Shown here piece after piece: positions 5,396-7,507 of a DNA stretch of 7,507 nt (its first letter is position 1; each line of letters begins with the position of its first letter). A model generated the notes under the pieces. It did not search any database. It had not been told where the DNA came from and saw only the letters and a program-made list of their open reading frames with translations. Made by a program: the position numbers and the translations under genes. Source of the DNA: Desulfuromonadales bacterium C00003107 (lineage in GTDB: Bacteria; Desulfobacterota; Desulfuromonadia; Desulfuromonadales; Syntrophotaleaceae); NCBI GenBank assembly GCA_001751225.1, contig MAXT01000408.1:1-7507 (forward strand). Direction: 5' to 3'.

Positions 5396-7507
5396 ATGGC
5401 TTGTAGAATCGAAGTCGGATTGAAAAAAGGCGTGCGTGACGCCCGCGGTGAGCGAGTACGCCGCGAAATCGCAGAACATCTCGGTATACACTTGAAAGGG
5501 GTGCAGACCATCGACGTCTATACTGTTGATGCCACGCTTACGGCTGAACAGATCGAAGCGGCGGCCAACGGTCCCTTTTCCGACCCGGTGATTCAACAGG
5601 TGGCCATCAACAGCCCTCTGGCGACCAATTTCTCCATGCTCGTCGAGGTTGGTTACCGGCCCGGCGTTACCGATAACGTCGGCCGCACTGCCGGCGAGGC
5701 TCTGCAATATCTCATCGGTCGCTCGCTGGCAGCCGATGAAGGGGTCTATACCTCGGTTCAGTACCTGCTGCAAGGTCAAGTTGACCGATCCGTTGCCGAG
5801 CGCATCGCATCGGGTTTTCTGGGTAACGGCCTCATTCAGCGCTGGGATATCATTTCGGCAGATGAGTTTGACTCTAACGGCGGTGTGCCGGTCAGCGTTC
5901 CCAAGGTGGTCAGCACGGCCGAACCGCAGGTGCAGCATATTGACCTAAGTGTAGCCGACGACGAATTGCTGCGCATCAGCCGTGATGGTGTTCTGGCCCT
6001 GAATCTCGAAGAGATGCAGGAAATTCAGCGCTTTGCCGCCGATCCGTCCACTTCTGCAGCGCGGGCTAAGGTCGGCCTCGATGCTTCGTTGACCGATGTC
6101 GAATTGGAGGCCTTGGCTCAGACTTGGAGTGAACACTGTAAGCACAAGATTTTTGCCGCCAAAATCGACTATGACGATGGCCAGGGTAATCGGGAAACCA
6201 TAGACTCCCTGTTTAAAACCTATATCGTCGGCGCTACCCGCACCATTCGGGCGGCCATGGGTGACAAGGATATCTGCCTGTCGGTTTTTAAGGACAACGC
6301 CGGAGTTATTCGCTTCAATAACGACTGGAGTCTGGTGTTCAAAGTCGAAACCCACAATTCGCCGAGCGCTCTCGATCCTTACGGCGGCGCTTTGACCGGC
6401 ATCGTCGGTTGTAACCGCGATCCTTTCGGGACCGGTATGGGCGCCCGGTTAATGTTCAATACCGACGTGTTCTGCTTCGCTTCCCCTTTTTATGCTCATC
6501 CGTTGCCGCCCCGACTGCTTCATCCTCGCCGTATTTTTGAAGGTGTGGTCGAGGGTGTTGAGCATGGCGGAAATAAGAGTGGAATCCCGACTGTCAACGG
6601 TTCCATCGTTTTTGACGATCGCTTTGCCGGCAAGCCACTGGTCTATTGCGGTACGGCGGCTCTGATGCCGGCCACGCTGCACGGTCAGCCTGGTCATGTC
6701 AAAAAGGCCCTGGCGGGTGATCGTATCGTTATGACCGGCGGGCGCATCGGCAAAGACGGTATCCACGGCGCTACCTTTTCTTCCGAAGAGCTGCACGAAG
6801 GATCACCGGCTACCGCGGTGCAGATCGGCGATCCCATCACCCAGCGGCGGATGTTCGATTTTCTGCTGATCGCTCGTGATCGGGGCCTCTATCGCTCCAT
6901 TACCGACAACGGTGCTGGCGGCCTGTCAAGTTCGGTGGGTGAAATGGCTGAGGATACCGGTGGCTTTGAAATGCACCTGGACCGGGCGCCCCTTAAGTAC
7001 GCAGGTCTGCAGCCCTGGGAAATTCTCATTTCAGAGGCCCAGGAACGCATGACTTTGGCGGTGCAGCCAGAAAACATTGCTGAATTTATTGATCTGGCTC
7101 GACAGATGGATGTGGACGCTACCGATCTCGGTGAGTTTACCGATTCGGGGTACTACCACTGTTTGTATGCCGGGAAGACCGTCTGTTATCTGCCCATGGA
7201 CTTTATTCATGAAGGTGTGCCTCAGCTCAAGCTGCAGGCCCGCTGGGAAGATCGCGGTCACCAGGAGCCGAAAATTGCTCAGCCCCTTGATATGAGCGCT
7301 ACTTTGCATAATCTGCTGGCGCGGCTCAATATCTGCTCCAAGGAGAGCGTGGTGCGGCGCTACGACCACGAGGTCCAGGGTGCTACGGTCCTTAAACCGC
7401 TGGTCGGGGTGGAGAACGACGGACCCGCTGATGCGCCCATGATTCGGCCTCTGCCTGATTCCTTTGAAGGCGTCGTGGTGGCCCACGGTATCTGCCCCCG
7501 TTACAGC
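5396..7507 (+). CDS. purL: Phosphoribosylformylglycinamidine synthase, PurS-like domains fused to PurL (3' end missing)
   Basis: Makes formylglycinamidine ribonucleotide (FGAM) from FGAR, ATP and glutamine-derived ammonia, step four of purine synthesis, in the cytoplasm. The window holds the first 704 codons with no stop. Residues 3-71 ('VGLKKGVRDARG') and 82-153 ('VEVGYRPGVTDNVG') look like two tandem PurS-like units. A linker leads to W244-S245-E246-H247-C248 ('TWSEHCKHK'), whose histidine matches the catalytic one of PurL. Next come the ATP-site 'VETHNSPSALDPYGGA' (317 on), 'GGNKSGIPTVNG' (391 on), 'GGRIGKDGIHGA' (448 on), 'DNGAGGL' (504-510) and 'SEAQERM' (546-552). The ATG at 5396 has AAGGAG (5384-5389) six bases ahead. 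A TATAAT at 5364-5369 lacks a clear -35 partner, so an own promoter is uncertain. Whether a glutaminase domain follows cannot be seen; many proteins of this style use a separate PurQ. Confidence 0.95.
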   Translation, partial: MACRIEVGLKKGVRDARGERVRREIAEHLGIHLKGVQTIDVYTVDATLTAEQIEAAANGPFSDPVIQQVAINSPLATNFSMLVEVGYRPGVTDNVGRTAGEALQYLIGRSLAADEGVYTSVQYLLQGQVDRSVAERIASGFLGNGLIQRWDIISADEFDSNGGVPVSVPKVVSTAEPQVQHIDLSVADDELLRISRDGVLALNLEEMQEIQRFAADPSTSAARAKVGLDASLTDVELEALAQTWSEHCKHKIFAAKIDYDDGQGNRETIDSLFKTYIVGATRTIRAAMGDKDICLSVFKDNAGVIRFNNDWSLVFKVETHNSPSALDPYGGALTGIVGCNRDPFGTGMGARLMFNTDVFCFASPFYAHPLPPRLLHPRRIFEGVVEGVEHGGNKSGIPTVNGSIVFDDRFAGKPLVYCGTAALMPATLHGQPGHVKKALAGDRIVMTGGRIGKDGIHGATFSSEELHEGSPATAVQIGDPITQRRMFDFLLIARDRGLYRSITDNGAGGLSSSVGEMAEDTGGFEMHLDRAPLKYAGLQPWEILISEAQERMTLAVQPENIAEFIDLARQMDVDATDLGEFTDSGYYHCLYAGKTVCYLPMDFIHEGVPQLKLQARWEDRGHQEPKIAQPLDMSATLHNLLARLNICSKESVVRRYDHEVQGATVLKPLVGVENDGPADAPMIRPLPDSFEGVVVAHGICPRYS

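Noticed and set aside
5327..5938. 203-codon open frame on the minus strand
   Set aside because: Lies antisense to the well-supported N-terminal part of purL and resembles no known family; a codon-bias shadow.
5945..6355. 136-codon open frame on the minus strand
   Set aside because: Antisense to the conserved PurL core, with no independent support.
7031..7486. 151-codon open frame on the minus strand
   Set aside because: Antisense to purL, which continues unbroken to the window edge.

Overview
The window looks like chromosomal core sequence from a deltaproteobacterium (Desulfobacterota), most likely near the Desulfuromonadales (Geobacter, Pelobacter, Desulfuromonas). The basis is the gap-pgk-tpiA-secG-tRNA-Leu order, the style of SecG and of the PurL with 'SEHCKHK' and 'ETHNSPS' motifs, and moderate GC content. 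The taxonomic call is inference from protein style and synteny; no database search was possible.

Layout. Positions 1-430 hold no gene I can support, only several short inverted repeats. From about 434 to 4336 everything reads on the minus strand. A sigma70-type promoter (4336-4308) drives gap (GAPDH), pgk (phosphoglycerate kinase), tpiA (triosephosphate isomerase) and secG (Sec translocon subunit). These are followed by a tRNA-Leu(GAG) gene that has its own near-consensus promoter and an intrinsic terminator. Each protein gene has a clear Shine-Dalgarno sequence, and the gaps between them are 72-102 bases. For gap, pgk and tpiA the best start lies downstream of the longest possible open frame. 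Divergently, on the plus strand, lie a TTG-started metallo-beta-lactamase-fold protein of the YycJ/WalJ type and, 61 bases later, a large purL-type FGAM synthase gene that runs off the right edge.

Function. gap, pgk and tpiA encode three consecutive lower-glycolysis/gluconeogenesis enzymes (triose-phosphate interconversion to 3-phosphoglycerate). secG probably rides on the same transcript. The purL product carries out the fourth step of purine synthesis. Its N-terminus looks like two tandem PurS-like units fused to the synthase.

No defence system, CRISPR array, mobile element or clearly new system was found. The points most worth a second look are: two half-sites resembling the redox repressor Rex operator in the gap leader; substitutions in the GAPDH cofactor/active-site segment (YTNGQ and HL in place of the usual YTNDQ and LP); the tandem PurS-like N-terminus of PurL; and the structured, gene-free stretch beyond the tRNA 3' end.
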